64,000 bases of DNA. Source: Citromicrobium sp. JLT1363. Lineage in GTDB: Bacteria > Pseudomonadota > Alphaproteobacteria > Sphingomonadales > Sphingomonadaceae. The translations under genes and the position numbers were made by a program. The notes under the pieces were generated by a model. It made no database searches. It saw nothing but the letters and a program-made list of their open reading frames with translations, and was not told the DNA's origin. Shown piece after piece: positions 1 through 7,891 of this stretch. Location: contig NZ_AEUE01000001.1 of NCBI RefSeq assembly GCF_000186705.1, positions 186,001 through 250,000 on the forward strand, written 5' to 3'. The first letter of the stretch is position 1; each line of letters opens with the position of its first letter.

Positions 1-1157
1 ATATTGCTGTCCTCGTCCACCTTGTAGTGCGGCAGCGCGGCGTGGCCCGCCGCGGCCGAAATGGTGTCGAAGGAGGTATCCTTCAGGTCGCCATCGACCG
101 ACCGGAATTCCAGCAGCTTGGCCGCTGCGGTCAGCTCGTCGATCTCGCCCGAGGGCGCTTCGGCCTCGACCCAGGCGAGGAAGCGGGAGACCGCGGCCCC
201 GTCGCGCGCCTGTGCATCGCGGTGGCCGTCGATCTCGGCTTCGTTCTTGATCGCGCGCGGCAGAATCGTGGGGTCGCGCGTCTCGACCACCTTCGCGCCG
301 CCCGCTTCCAGCGCCTGCGCAATGGCAGCAACGCCGTATTCCGGGTCGAGCGCGATGCGCTTGTCGCCCACTTCGCCCAGCGCAGTCTCGAATTCGGCGC
401 GGGGGCGGATGCTCACCGCATTGCCCAGATGCTGCTTCAGCTCGGGCGAGACCTTGTTCTCGTCGATGAACAGCTGCGCCGTGCCGTCCTGCGAAACCAG
501 CGCGAAGGCCATGGCAACGGGCGTATGCGCGATGTCGGCCCCGCGAATGTTGAAGGCCCAGCCGACCGAATCGAGCGCGCTCAGCACGACCGCGTCGAGC
601 TTTTCCTCGGTCAGCCAGTCGGCGATGGCCTGCCGTTTGTCCTGCGCATTGCGGCCTGCATGTTCGTCTGCATGGACCCGCGCGGCCGCATCGCTTTGCG
701 CGGGCTGGTCCTGCCACACCGCGTCGATCGGGTTGCCCTCGACCGCGACCAGTTTCGCGCCGACCTTTTCCAGCGCGGCCGTGGTGGAGCGGACCCAGCC
801 GGGGGTGGCGAGCCACGCGTCGTAGCCGATCTTTGCGCCTTCCTGCGCATTGCGGGCCAACCAGGCCGCCGGGCTGTCTTTCGGAACGCCGCGGTATTCG
901 AACAGGCGTTCTTCCACCTGGTCGCGCACCTGCACGGTGTAGCGCCCGTCGACGAAGATCGCCGCCTTGTCGAGCAGCACCGCCGCGCTGCCGGCAGAGC
1001 CACCGAAACCGGTCAGCCAGCGCAGACGCTGCGCATCCTCGCCCACATATTCGCTCATGTGGGCATCGGCGATGGGCACGCAGAACCCGTCCAGCCCGCG
1101 CTTTTTCAGTTCCTCGCGCAGGGCGGAAAGGCGGGCTTCGTGGGTCTGCATCAGCAT
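1..1157 (-). CDS. Aminopeptidase P family (Xaa-Pro aminopeptidase), 3' part missing
   Basis: Metallopeptidase of the creatinase/aminopeptidase P family, which removes an N-terminal residue preceding proline; probably cytoplasmic, as no signal peptide is visible. The 385 visible codons hold the creatinase N-terminal domain (LDGFCVPIADAHMSEYVGEY near residue 25, then WLTGFGGSAGSA and FVDGRYTVQVRDQ) and the start of the pita-bread catalytic domain (FDTISAAAGHAALPHY at the cut). The metal-binding Asp/Asp/His/Glu/Glu residues of the family lie beyond the left edge and cannot be checked. I chose ATG 1157 because AGGA sits eight bases upstream; ATG 1151 is an in-frame alternative. It is divergent from the prolyl oligopeptidase gene, with about 110 bp shared upstream DNA. 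Family is secure, exact substrate is not. Confidence 0.93.
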   Translation of the reverse strand, partial: MLMQTHEARLSALREELKKRGLDGFCVPIADAHMSEYVGEDAQRLRWLTGFGGSAGSAAVLLDKAAIFVDGRYTVQVRDQVEERLFEYRGVPKDSPAAWLARNAQEGAKIGYDAWLATPGWVRSTTAALEKVGAKLVAVEGNPIDAVWQDQPAQSDAAARVHADEHAGRNAQDKRQAIADWLTEEKLDAVVLSALDSVGWAFNIRGADIAHTPVAMAFALVSQDGTAQLFIDENKVSPELKQHLGNAVSIRPRAEFETALGEVGDKRIALDPEYGVAAIAQALEAGGAKVVETRDPTILPRAIKNEAEIDGHRDAQARDGAAVSRFLAWVEAEAPSGEIDELTAAAKLLEFRSVDGDLKDTSFDTISAAAGHAALPHYKVDEDSN

Positions 1158-1267
1158 TTGGTCGATCCTGTCATTCGAAAGTCTGGCTATGGGGATGATC
1201 TGGGGTCATACCCCGGCAAAGCAAGGCTTTCAAAGCCGCGTCGCATCGCCCAGAGGGGGAGCCGAAC

Positions 1268-3421
1268 ATGAGCAAGCTTTTCACCGCAGCCATCGCAATC
1301 ACCGCATTGACCATGCCGGCAATGGCAGCGGCCCAATCCAGCGGAGCCGATACCAGCGTGAGCGAGACAGCGCCTACTTCCCCCCCCGTGGCAGAGCGCC
1401 GCGACTATTCCTTCACCACCCACGGGATCACGCTGAGCGATCCGTATCACTGGCTGAAAGACCAGTCCTACCCGGTCGTCGATGACGAGGATGTGCTCGA
1501 ATATCTGAAGCAGGAGAACGCCTGGTTCGAGGCGCAGATGGCGCCGCATCAGGCGCTGGTCGACACGCTGTTCGAGGAGATGAAGGGCCGGATCAAGGAA
1601 GACGATTCCACGGTGCCGCAGAAGGATGGCGACTGGCTCTACTGGTCCGAATTCGAAGAGGGCAAGGAATACCGCCTGCACTACCGCAAGCCCGTGGCGG
1701 GCGGCGATCCGCAGCTGCTGCTGGACGAGAACCAGCTGGCGCAGGGCAAGGACTATTTCCGCCTCGGCGCGTTCTCGATCAGCAAGGGCGGGCGCTACCT
1801 CGCCTATTCCGCCGACGACAATGGGTCCGAACGCTACACCGCGCGGATCAAGGATCTCGAGACGGGCGAACTGCTGCCCGACGAGCTGACCAATCTGCGC
1901 GGCGGCCTCACCTGGGTCGCGAACGACAGCGCGCTGGTCTACGGCCCCTCGACCGAGGAGTGGCGCACGCTCGAAGCCAAGCTGCACGTGATCGGCACGC
2001 CGGTCGCCAGCGATGTGACGCTCTACAAGGAAGCGGACGAAAGCTTCGGTGTCGGCACCGGGCTGACCGCGCAGGAAGACTGGCTGGTCATCGCTACCGG
2101 CGACAACGAGACGAGCGAGATCCGCCTGGTCAGCGCCGACAATCCGACCGGCGAACAGATCCTGGTCAAGCCGCGCCAGAAGGGCGTGGAATATGATGTC
2201 GACGTGCGCGACGGCACCCTGTTCGTCCACACCAACGACGACCACATCAATTTCCGCCTCGCCACAGCGCCTCTGGCCAATCCGGGAGAATGGACCACGC
2301 TGCTCGAAGGGTCGGACGATTTCTACCTGACCGATTTCGAGCTGTTCAAGGACTTCTACGTCACCGAGGGGCGGCTCGCCGGGCTCGATCAGGTGCAGCT
2401 GCGCGCCTACGACGATGTCACGGATGTCACGCCGATCCGTTTCCCCGAGGCAAGCTTTACCGCCGGGCTTTCCAACAATCCCGAATACGACATGCAGAAG
2501 CTGCGCCTGTCCTACCAGAGCATGGTCACGCCGGGATCGGTCTACGACTACGACGTGAAGACGGGCGCGCTCGAACTCCTGAAGCAGCAGGAAATCCCGA
2601 GCGGCTACGACGCGACGCAGTACAAGACGGAGCGGGTGACGATCACCGCGCGCGACGGCACGCAGGTGCCGGTCAGCATCGTGATGCGCAAGGATCGTCC
2701 GATGGGCGGCCCGCTGCACCTCTATGCCTATGGCGCCTATGGCTACGCGGTGCCGCCCGGCTTTTCGACCAGCCGCCTCAGTCTCGTCGATCGCGGCATG
2801 GCCTACGCCATCGCGCATATCCGTGGCGGCGACGATCTGGGCCGCCGCTGGTATCTTCAGGGCAAGCTGAACGAGCGGACCAACACGTTCGAGGATTTCG
2901 TCGATGTGGCCAAGGGCCTGATCGACGCGGGCTATACGAGCAAGGGCCAGATCAGCGCCAGCGGCGGCAGCGCCGGGGGCGAGCTGATGGGCGTGGTGGT
3001 CAACACCGATCCCGACCTGTGGGGCGCGGTCGCGGCGCATGTGCCCTTCGTCGACGTGCTCAACACCATGCTCGACAAGGATCTGCCGCTCACGCCCGGC
3101 GAATGGCCCGAATGGGGCAACCCGATCGAGAGCAAGCAGGCCTTCGCCTACATGCTCAGCTACAGCCCTTACGATCAGGTCGTGGCGCAGGATTACCCGC
3201 CGTTGCTGGTCACGGCAGGGCTCAACGATCCGCGCGTGACCTATTGGGAGCCTGCCAAGTGGGTTGCCAAGCTGCGCGCGACCAAGACCGATAACAACAC
3301 GCTGCTGCTCAAGACCAACATGGGCGCAGGCCACGGCGGCAAGTCCGGGCGCTTCGCCTCGCTGTATGAAACGGCGGAGGAATTCGCCTTCATTCTGACG
3401 CAGCTGGGCGTGGTCGACTGA
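1268..3421 (+). CDS. S9 family prolyl oligopeptidase (oligopeptidase B-like), exported
   Basis: Serine peptidase of family S9A/B that cuts short peptides after proline or basic residues. The 717-aa product begins with a signal-peptide-like segment (charged start, hydrophobic stretch, A-x-A near residue 22), so it is probably periplasmic. The beta-propeller half carries DPYHWLKD near residue 60. The C-terminal alpha/beta hydrolase half has the catalytic set: Ser568 in SGGSAGGELMG, Asp654 in LNDPRVTYWE and His689 in GAGHGGKSGR. Length is normal for the family. GGGGGAG lies 6-7 bases before ATG 1268. The next gene starts one base after the stop, so the two are almost certainly co-transcribed and may act together in periplasmic peptide turnover. 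Oligopeptidase B versus prolyl endopeptidase specificity cannot be settled by eye. Confidence 0.95.
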   Translation: MSKLFTAAIAITALTMPAMAAAQSSGADTSVSETAPTSPPVAERRDYSFTTHGITLSDPYHWLKDQSYPVVDDEDVLEYLKQENAWFEAQMAPHQALVDTLFEEMKGRIKEDDSTVPQKDGDWLYWSEFEEGKEYRLHYRKPVAGGDPQLLLDENQLAQGKDYFRLGAFSISKGGRYLAYSADDNGSERYTARIKDLETGELLPDELTNLRGGLTWVANDSALVYGPSTEEWRTLEAKLHVIGTPVASDVTLYKEADESFGVGTGLTAQEDWLVIATGDNETSEIRLVSADNPTGEQILVKPRQKGVEYDVDVRDGTLFVHTNDDHINFRLATAPLANPGEWTTLLEGSDDFYLTDFELFKDFYVTEGRLAGLDQVQLRAYDDVTDVTPIRFPEASFTAGLSNNPEYDMQKLRLSYQSMVTPGSVYDYDVKTGALELLKQQEIPSGYDATQYKTERVTITARDGTQVPVSIVMRKDRPMGGPLHLYAYGAYGYAVPPGFSTSRLSLVDRGMAYAIAHIRGGDDLGRRWYLQGKLNERTNTFEDFVDVAKGLIDAGYTSKGQISASGGSAGGELMGVVVNTDPDLWGAVAAHVPFVDVLNTMLDKDLPLTPGEWPEWGNPIESKQAFAYMLSYSPYDQVVAQDYPPLLVTAGLNDPRVTYWEPAKWVAKLRATKTDNNTLLLKTNMGAGHGGKSGRFASLYETAEEFAFILTQLGVVD

Positions 3422-3422
3422 C

Positions 3423-4820
3423 ATGGCGCGCATCGTGGTGATGGTCGCCGCGCTGTTCGCGCTTGTGTTCCCGGCCATCGCCACGGCGCAGGATGCGCCG
3501 GACGAACCGCCGGTGCGGGTCGAGGTGGTGCACGGTGCGGGCGGCTGGAGCGCGACGTTCCATTTCCCGAGCGATGCGCAAGGCTGGGCCTTTCCCCGCT
3601 CCAACCGCGCGCGGCGGCAGGATTCAGGCTGGCGCGAATTGAGCTGGACGGTCGAGACCGATGGCGTCTCGCTGCAACGGATCGACGAGACCGATGTGCT
3701 GCTGGCCGATGACGGAACCGTCCCGCGCAAGGTGACCGTGCGGTTCGTCCCGTTTGCCGACGACCTGATGGCTGACTACGACCCTGCCCTGCGCTTCACC
3801 GACGGCACTCTGGCCCTGTTCACCGGCCACTTCGCGGTGATGCCCTGGCTCCGCGAGTCGCAGGAGATGGCGGAGGAAGGGCCGGAGACGGAGATGGTCT
3901 TCCGCGATGCGGCAGGGCCTCTGCTCTACAAGGGGCAGCGCCACCAGGCCGTGACCACGGTTGACGATGCCACCTACGTCGTCTTCGGCGATCCGCAGCC
4001 CGTCTCGACCGGCCATCTCACCGCGATCATCGATCCGCAGACGCCTGCGTGGCTGCGCCGCGAGCTGCTCGATTTCCTGCCGCAGACCTTCGCGATCTAT
4101 GCCGACCGGCTGGGCGAACGGGCGGGCAGCGGCAAGCCGATGGTGCTCTCCAGCTGGGCGGGGCCGACGCCGAACCTGTACAGCCAGGGCGGCAGCGTGC
4201 TGCCGGGCCTGCTGAGCGTGCGGCTGGAAGGCGAGGGGCTGGTCGCCGAGGATGCGAGCGCATTGCAGGGCGTGCGCTGGTTCATCGCCCACGAAGGCGC
4301 GCATTTCTGGCTCGGGCAGACGGTCGAATACGAAACCGATGCCGATGCCTGGATCATGGAGGGTGGGGCGAATCTGCTCGCCTTCCGGCTGATCGAGCAG
4401 GTCGATCCCGAATATGATGCCGGCGCGCAACTGGCGAATATCTGGCAGACCTGCTTCGCCATGTCGGTCGGCAACCCGCTTTCCGGCGCGAGCGAGCGGC
4501 GCGATTATGACGCCAATTACGCCTGCGGCACGGTGCTCGGCATGATCGCGGAGGGTGCGGCGCAGACAAACGGCGGGCGCGATTTCTTCGATTTCGTCGC
4601 CGCACTGGTCGCCGACAACCGCAAGGATGCGGGCGGAGACGGGACCGTCTCGGTCTACGACTGGCTGGGGCAGCTGGTCGCCGAGAGCGGGGATGAAGAA
4701 CTGGCCGCGCAACTGAAGCACTTCGTCTATCGGGGCACCGACGATCCGCAGCGCGACCTGTGCGCCATGATCGCCCGGGTCGGTCGTTCCGCCCCCGGGT
4801 GCGCTGTGGTGGGTGACTGA
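3423..4820 (+). CDS. Exported gluzincin-type metallopeptidase (M1/M61-like), uncharacterised
   Basis: A 465-aa protein with a clear signal peptide (about 22 residues ending ATAQ). A zinc-binding HEGAH at residues 290-294 is followed by Glu313 in WIMEGGANLL, the HExxH-x18-E spacing of M1 aminopeptidases and their M61 relatives. The N-terminal 200 residues are beta-rich and match no family I can name. Its ATG lies one base after the prolyl oligopeptidase stop, so it is probably translated from the same mRNA. A second exported gluzincin at 48147-49613 also has its HExxH exactly at residues 290-294 and is of similar length, suggesting distant paralogy. Function is inferred from the motif only; the missing aminopeptidase GxMEN motif argues against a standard M1 enzyme. 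Confidence 0.8.
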   Translation: MARIVVMVAALFALVFPAIATAQDAPDEPPVRVEVVHGAGGWSATFHFPSDAQGWAFPRSNRARRQDSGWRELSWTVETDGVSLQRIDETDVLLADDGTVPRKVTVRFVPFADDLMADYDPALRFTDGTLALFTGHFAVMPWLRESQEMAEEGPETEMVFRDAAGPLLYKGQRHQAVTTVDDATYVVFGDPQPVSTGHLTAIIDPQTPAWLRRELLDFLPQTFAIYADRLGERAGSGKPMVLSSWAGPTPNLYSQGGSVLPGLLSVRLEGEGLVAEDASALQGVRWFIAHEGAHFWLGQTVEYETDADAWIMEGGANLLAFRLIEQVDPEYDAGAQLANIWQTCFAMSVGNPLSGASERRDYDANYACGTVLGMIAEGAAQTNGGRDFFDFVAALVADNRKDAGGDGTVSVYDWLGQLVAESGDEELAAQLKHFVYRGTDDPQRDLCAMIARVGRSAPGCAVVGD

Positions 4821-4892
4821 GCGGTGGATCGGCGTGCGCTGCGCTTCTATGGGACCGGCTGAGACCCGAACCCTTCAGCTTAGCGAGACCGC

Positions 4893-5537
4893 ATGACCGA
4901 GCGCGCCACCCCCATCCGAAACGTCGTCTTCGATGTCGGCAATGTCATCGTCCGGTGGGAGCCGGAATCGATCGTCGAGCTCGCCTTCGGCAAGGACCTG
5001 CCCGACGGGATCACCAGCCAGGACCTGTTCGGCGGCGACATCTTCCGTGCGCTCAATCGCGGCGCGATGAGCCTCACCGAAACGCAGCGCATGTTCGGCG
5101 AACGCCACGGCTTCGACCGCAAGACCTGCGACCGGCTGGTCTCCGCGCTGTTCGAGAGCCTCCACCTGATCGAGGAAACGCCCCCGCTGATGCGCCGCCT
5201 CAAGGCGAGCGGCTACGGCATCTACGCGATTACGGACAACGTGCACGAAATCGTCGCCTACCTGCGCGGGCGCTACGACTTCTGGCCGCTGTTCGATGGC
5301 GCGTGCGTCTCCGCCGATCACTCCACGCTCAAACCCGATCCGCGCATGTATACCTGGCTGACCGAGACCTATGATCTGGTGCCGGAGGAATGCGTGTTCT
5401 TCGACGATCTGCAGAAGAATGTCGACGGCGCGAAGGCGGTGGGGATGGAAGCCTTTGTCTTCACCACCACCGCGCAGGCCGAGGCGGACCTCAAGAGCAT
5501 CGGCGTCGACCCGGATCGCGCACTCGAACCGGCATGA
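4893..5537 (+). CDS. HAD superfamily hydrolase (subfamily IA)
   Basis: Cytoplasmic haloacid-dehalogenase-fold hydrolase, likely a small-molecule phosphatase. The 214 residues show all four HAD motifs: motif I VFDVGNVIVRW at the N-terminus, motif II Thr/Asp in YAITDNV near residue 112, motif III Lys in TLKPDPRMY near 148, and motif IV FFDDLQKNVDGAKAVGM near 170. In motif I the second acidic residue of DxD is replaced by Gly, as in YihX-like proteins that begin FDLGNV, so catalytic competence is likely but unproven. Start ATG 4893 is preceded by GCGAGACCGC, a weak ribosome site. The stop overlaps the next gene's ATG by four bases (ATGA), indicating translational coupling. Substrate unknown. Confidence 0.88.
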   Translation: MTERATPIRNVVFDVGNVIVRWEPESIVELAFGKDLPDGITSQDLFGGDIFRALNRGAMSLTETQRMFGERHGFDRKTCDRLVSALFESLHLIEETPPLMRRLKASGYGIYAITDNVHEIVAYLRGRYDFWPLFDGACVSADHSTLKPDPRMYTWLTETYDLVPEECVFFDDLQKNVDGAKAVGMEAFVFTTTAQAEADLKSIGVDPDRALEPA

Positions 5538-5965
5538 GCGACGGCACCTCGGAATACGATTGGGCCTTTACCCGCGACTTCACCGCCGAGCCCGGCGACA
5601 TCGACGAGCTGGGCCATGTGAACAACGCGCGCTGGGTGAGCTGGATTCAGGACATCGCGGTCGCCCACTGGCACGCGGTCGCGCCCGAAGAGCATCAGGC
5701 AAGATACATCTGGGTCGTGAGCCGACACGAGATCGACTATCGCGGCAACATCAAGGCCGGCGAGACCGCCCACGGCCGCACCCGCGTATCGGGGAGCCCG
5801 CGCGGCGCGCGCTTCGACCGCGAGGTGCAGTTCGTCGATGGCGAGGGCAAGGTGCTGGTCTCCGCGCTGACCCGCTGGGCAATGCTCGACCGCGAGACCA
5901 TGCGCCCGCAGCGCATCACGAGCGAGATCGCGGCGCCTTTCCTTCGCCCGTCACCCCGGGCTTGA
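5534..5965 (+). CDS. Acyl-CoA thioesterase, 4HBT hotdog-fold family
   Basis: A 143-aa single hotdog-domain protein. The diagnostic DELGHVNNARWVSWIQD segment near residue 22 is the 4-hydroxybenzoyl-CoA thioesterase-type active-site helix with its catalytic Asp. It probably hydrolyses acyl-CoA or a related thioester; the substrate is not predictable. Start ATG 5534 overlaps the stop of the HAD gene (ATGA), so the pair forms a coupled operon. The last codons (Ser-Pro-Arg-Ala-stop) lie inside the 31-bp repeat at 5949-5979, meaning the native C-terminus was probably replaced when that repeat arrived. The convergent membrane-protein gene on the other side of the cassette ends with the same codons. 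Confidence 0.9.
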   Translation: MSDGTSEYDWAFTRDFTAEPGDIDELGHVNNARWVSWIQDIAVAHWHAVAPEEHQARYIWVVSRHEIDYRGNIKAGETAHGRTRVSGSPRGARFDREVQFVDGEGKVLVSALTRWAMLDRETMRPQRITSEIAAPFLRPSPRA

Positions 5966-5979
5966 CCCGGGGTCCCGCT
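5949..5979 (+). repeat. Left 31-bp inverted repeat of GIY-YIG cassette, REP-like hairpin
   Basis: Identical over 31 bp to the reverse complement of 6310-6340. It contains a self-palindrome, CCCCGGG-CTTGA-CCCGGGG, able to form a hairpin with a 7-bp stem and 5-base loop. It supplies the last four sense codons and the TGA of the upstream thioesterase gene. A degenerate copy sharing CCCGGGTCAAG lies near 17740. Confidence 0.95.
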
Positions 5980-5992
5980 GCTTTCGCGACCC

Positions 5993-6292
5993 TCAGACCA
6001 AAGAATCGAACAGATCATTCCACTTCACGTTGGCCTTCTCGACCAGCTCGATCTTCCAGCCCCGGTGCCAGCGCTTGAGCCGTTTCTCGTTCGCGATGGC
6101 ATCGACAATGCTGTCGAACCGTTCCGCCCAGACGAGCCGTTTCAATCCGTAGCGCGCGCAAAAGTCCGATCCGGCCCCTTCGCGGTGCTGCGACACCCTG
6201 AGCGCGAGATCCGCGGTCACGCCAACATACATCGTGCCGCGATAGCGGTCGGCCATGATGTAGACCCAGCCACCGGATGTTTCGTGATCCAT
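5993..6292 (-). CDS. GIY-YIG nuclease domain protein
   Basis: A 99-aa stand-alone GIY-YIG domain. The first motif is GWVYIMADRYRG, the second MYVGVT, then the conserved Arg in LALRVSQHREG and the metal-binding Glu in ANEKRLKRWHRGWK. All the catalytic positions expected of the family are present, so it may be an active endonuclease. ATG 6292 is the only start that keeps the whole domain; the upstream strand (CTTCCTTTCCTTGC) is pyrimidine-rich with no Shine-Dalgarno sequence, which is odd. The gene sits between perfect inverted repeats and has nothing else with it. Such proteins are often annotated as UvrC-like or hypothetical; a repair role is possible, but a link to the flanking repeats is the more interesting reading. 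Confidence 0.92.
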   Translation of the reverse strand: MDHETSGGWVYIMADRYRGTMYVGVTADLALRVSQHREGAGSDFCARYGLKRLVWAERFDSIVDAIANEKRLKRWHRGWKIELVEKANVKWNDLFDSLV

Positions 6293-6309
6293 GCAAGGAA
6301 AGGAAGAGA

Positions 6310-6340
6310 AGCGGGACCCCGGGTCAAGCCCGGGGTGACG
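6310..6340 (-). repeat. Right 31-bp inverted repeat of GIY-YIG cassette, REP-like hairpin
   Basis: Reverse complement of 5949-5979 with no mismatches. On the minus strand it encodes Ser-Pro-Arg-Ala-stop at the end of the membrane-protein gene 6324-6746, in the same frame used by the left copy for the thioesterase gene. Self-palindromic core as in the left copy. Confidence 0.95.
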
Positions 6341-6746
6341 TAGAGGGTAAAGCCCGTTTGCCCGGGGGTTCTGGTTCGAACGTCCACATTCGCCAGATCA
6401 AAAAACCGGATGCCGCGATCCAGCAGGCGAGCACCCCCCCGCTCAGGACAGTGGGAACGAGGATGTCGGCATGCAGCGCCCACACCAAGGCGACCGATGC
6501 GACCAGCACGAGCAAGCAAGGCAATGCCATCCCTCTGAACCAAGGGAGTTTGCCGCCACGCACCGCAATATAGATTAGCGCGTTCGGGAGGATAGCGGCG
6601 GCAAGCCACGGGCTGGCAAGATCGGAAACTCCGGTCGCCTCCAAGACGAAACAGCCGATTCCGAAAGTGGCGAACAACACCGCGACCTTGAGGCCATTGG
6701 TCCGGTTCAGAGCCAGCGCGTGTTGCGAGCGCTCGACGATGCTCAT
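6324..6746 (-). CDS. Small polytopic membrane protein, unknown function
   Basis: A 140-aa protein with about four hydrophobic segments (for example VAVLFATFGIGCFVLEA near residue 20, LLVLVASVALVWAL near 82 and GGVLACWIAASGFLIW near 105). I do not recognise a family. I chose ATG 6746, with AAGGA ten bases upstream; an in-frame TTG at 6752 is closer to the same site. The C-terminal residues (Thr-Ser-Pro-Arg-Ala) and the stop are encoded by the right inverted repeat of the GIY-YIG cassette, so the original C-terminus may be altered. It reads in the same direction as the nuclease gene and lies immediately upstream of it, so read-through could express both. Confidence 0.75.
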   Translation of the reverse strand: MSIVERSQHALALNRTNGLKVAVLFATFGIGCFVLEATGVSDLASPWLAAAILPNALIYIAVRGGKLPWFRGMALPCLLVLVASVALVWALHADILVPTVLSGGVLACWIAASGFLIWRMWTFEPEPPGKRALPSTSPRA

Positions 6747-6776
6747 GCCCAATCCGTCCTTCGCCCGGTTAGCCTC

Positions 6777-7760
6777 CTATTCCCCCGCCACCATCTCCTC
6801 GCTCATCGCCCACAGCCGTTCGGCGCTGTCCTCGTCCACCGCGTAGGGTTGTACCTTGCCATAGCGGCTCGGGTTCTCTGCATCGGCCAGCTCCGCCACG
6901 TCGCAATCCTCGCAATATTCGCCGCCGCGATCCTTGAGCGCCGGGCTGGTCGCGGCCCACAGCGTGGTCGAGGCGCCTTGCGTGGGCGTCTTGAACATCT
7001 TCGCCGCCTGTTCGGACAGTTCGCCGTTTTCGTCCAGCCAGCCCAGCGCGGCCATTTCCTCGGTATCGAGGTGGCGCTGCAGCGGGGTCATGATCCCGCC
7101 GGGATGGACCGAGAATGCGCGCCCGCCATGCGGGGCCAGCCGCGCATTCATGCCCACGGCGAACAGCGCGTCGGCGGTCTTCGCCTGCCCGTAGGCCTGC
7201 CACTTGTCATACGCGCCATCGTTCCAGTGCGGATCGTCCCAGCGGATGTCGCTCAGCTTGTGGCCGGTGGAAGACAGCGCGACCACGCGTACGTCGCTAC
7301 CCGGCTCCTTCGCGGTCTTTTCCAGCAGCGGCATCAGCGCCTGCGCCAGCGCGAAGTGGCCGAGGTGGTTGACGCCGAACTGCTGTTCCCAGCCCGGGCC
7401 CACGCGGGTCAGGGGGCAGGCCATGATCCCGGCATTGCAGATCAGCAGGTCAAGCCGGTCGTGCTCCTTGGTGAAGGCATCCGCAAAAGCGCGCACCGAC
7501 GCAAGATCGGCGAGATCCATCTCCATGATCGCGACATCGCCGGCAACGTCGGAAAGATTGCCTACTGCCTTCGCATGGTTGCGCGCGGGCACGATCACCT
7601 TCGCGCCCGCTCCGGCGAGACCGCGCACGGTCTCCACCCCGATGCCCGAATAGCCGCCGGTGACGATGGCGACCTTGCCGGAAAGATCGATGCCTTCCAG
7701 CACCTCCTGCGGTTCGGTGGTCCGGCCGAAGCCCGAATTGGTCGGTTGCTGCGTGCTCAT
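6777..7760 (-). CDS. Short-chain dehydrogenase/reductase (retinol dehydrogenase-like SDR)
   Basis: NAD(P)-dependent oxidoreductase of 327 aa. The Rossmann glycine motif is IVTGGYSGIGVET near residue 32; NAG is in LLICNAGIMACP near 105. The catalytic Ser lies in VALSSTGHKL near 162, and Tyr-xxx-Lys in YGQAKTADA near 189. The insert between Ser and Tyr (DIRWDDPHWND) is typical of the retinol dehydrogenase/WW-domain oxidoreductase-like SDR branch. ATG 7760 was preferred over upstream starts because GGGAGAG precedes it by six bases and the protein then starts just before the fold. Standing alone on the minus strand, its physiological substrate cannot be inferred. Confidence 0.93.
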   Translation of the reverse strand: MSTQQPTNSGFGRTTEPQEVLEGIDLSGKVAIVTGGYSGIGVETVRGLAGAGAKVIVPARNHAKAVGNLSDVAGDVAIMEMDLADLASVRAFADAFTKEHDRLDLLICNAGIMACPLTRVGPGWEQQFGVNHLGHFALAQALMPLLEKTAKEPGSDVRVVALSSTGHKLSDIRWDDPHWNDGAYDKWQAYGQAKTADALFAVGMNARLAPHGGRAFSVHPGGIMTPLQRHLDTEEMAALGWLDENGELSEQAAKMFKTPTQGASTTLWAATSPALKDRGGEYCEDCDVAELADAENPSRYGKVQPYAVDEDSAERLWAMSEEMVAGE

Positions 7761-7891
7761 CGTCGTCTCTCCCGGCTGGCGCCGTACCGGAGAACCGATA
7801 CGGCGCAGGTGGCATTCCGGGGAGTGTAATCGGTGAAGCGGGGCGATGCCACCATGGGCGGCTCGCCCCGGCAACCGCGCCGCTTGCGAGG

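Larger units (their letters stand above)
5949..6340. mobile_element. Putative GIY-YIG nuclease cassette bounded by 31-bp inverted repeats
   Basis: A 392-bp unit made of the left repeat, one GIY-YIG gene and the right repeat in opposite orientation. Both flanking genes, which point towards the cassette, end within the repeats in the same frame (TCA CCC CGG GCT TGA), giving each the same Ser-Pro-Arg-Ala C-terminus. This is what insertion of a discrete unit into coding or near-coding DNA would leave. No target-site duplication was evident by eye. Mobility is an inference; the repeat geometry is directly visible. Confidence 0.55.

Noticed and set aside
1187-3730. An 847-codon open frame on the minus strand across the prolyl oligopeptidase gene
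   Set aside because: It is an antisense shadow typical of GC-rich codon use: the plus-strand frame has a complete catalytic triad and signal peptide, while the antisense frame is His/Arg/Gly/Ala-rich without motifs.
6370-6381. GGTTCGAAC resembling a tRNA T-loop
   Set aside because: No acceptor, D-arm or anticodon arm can be built around it; it lies inside a membrane-protein gene.
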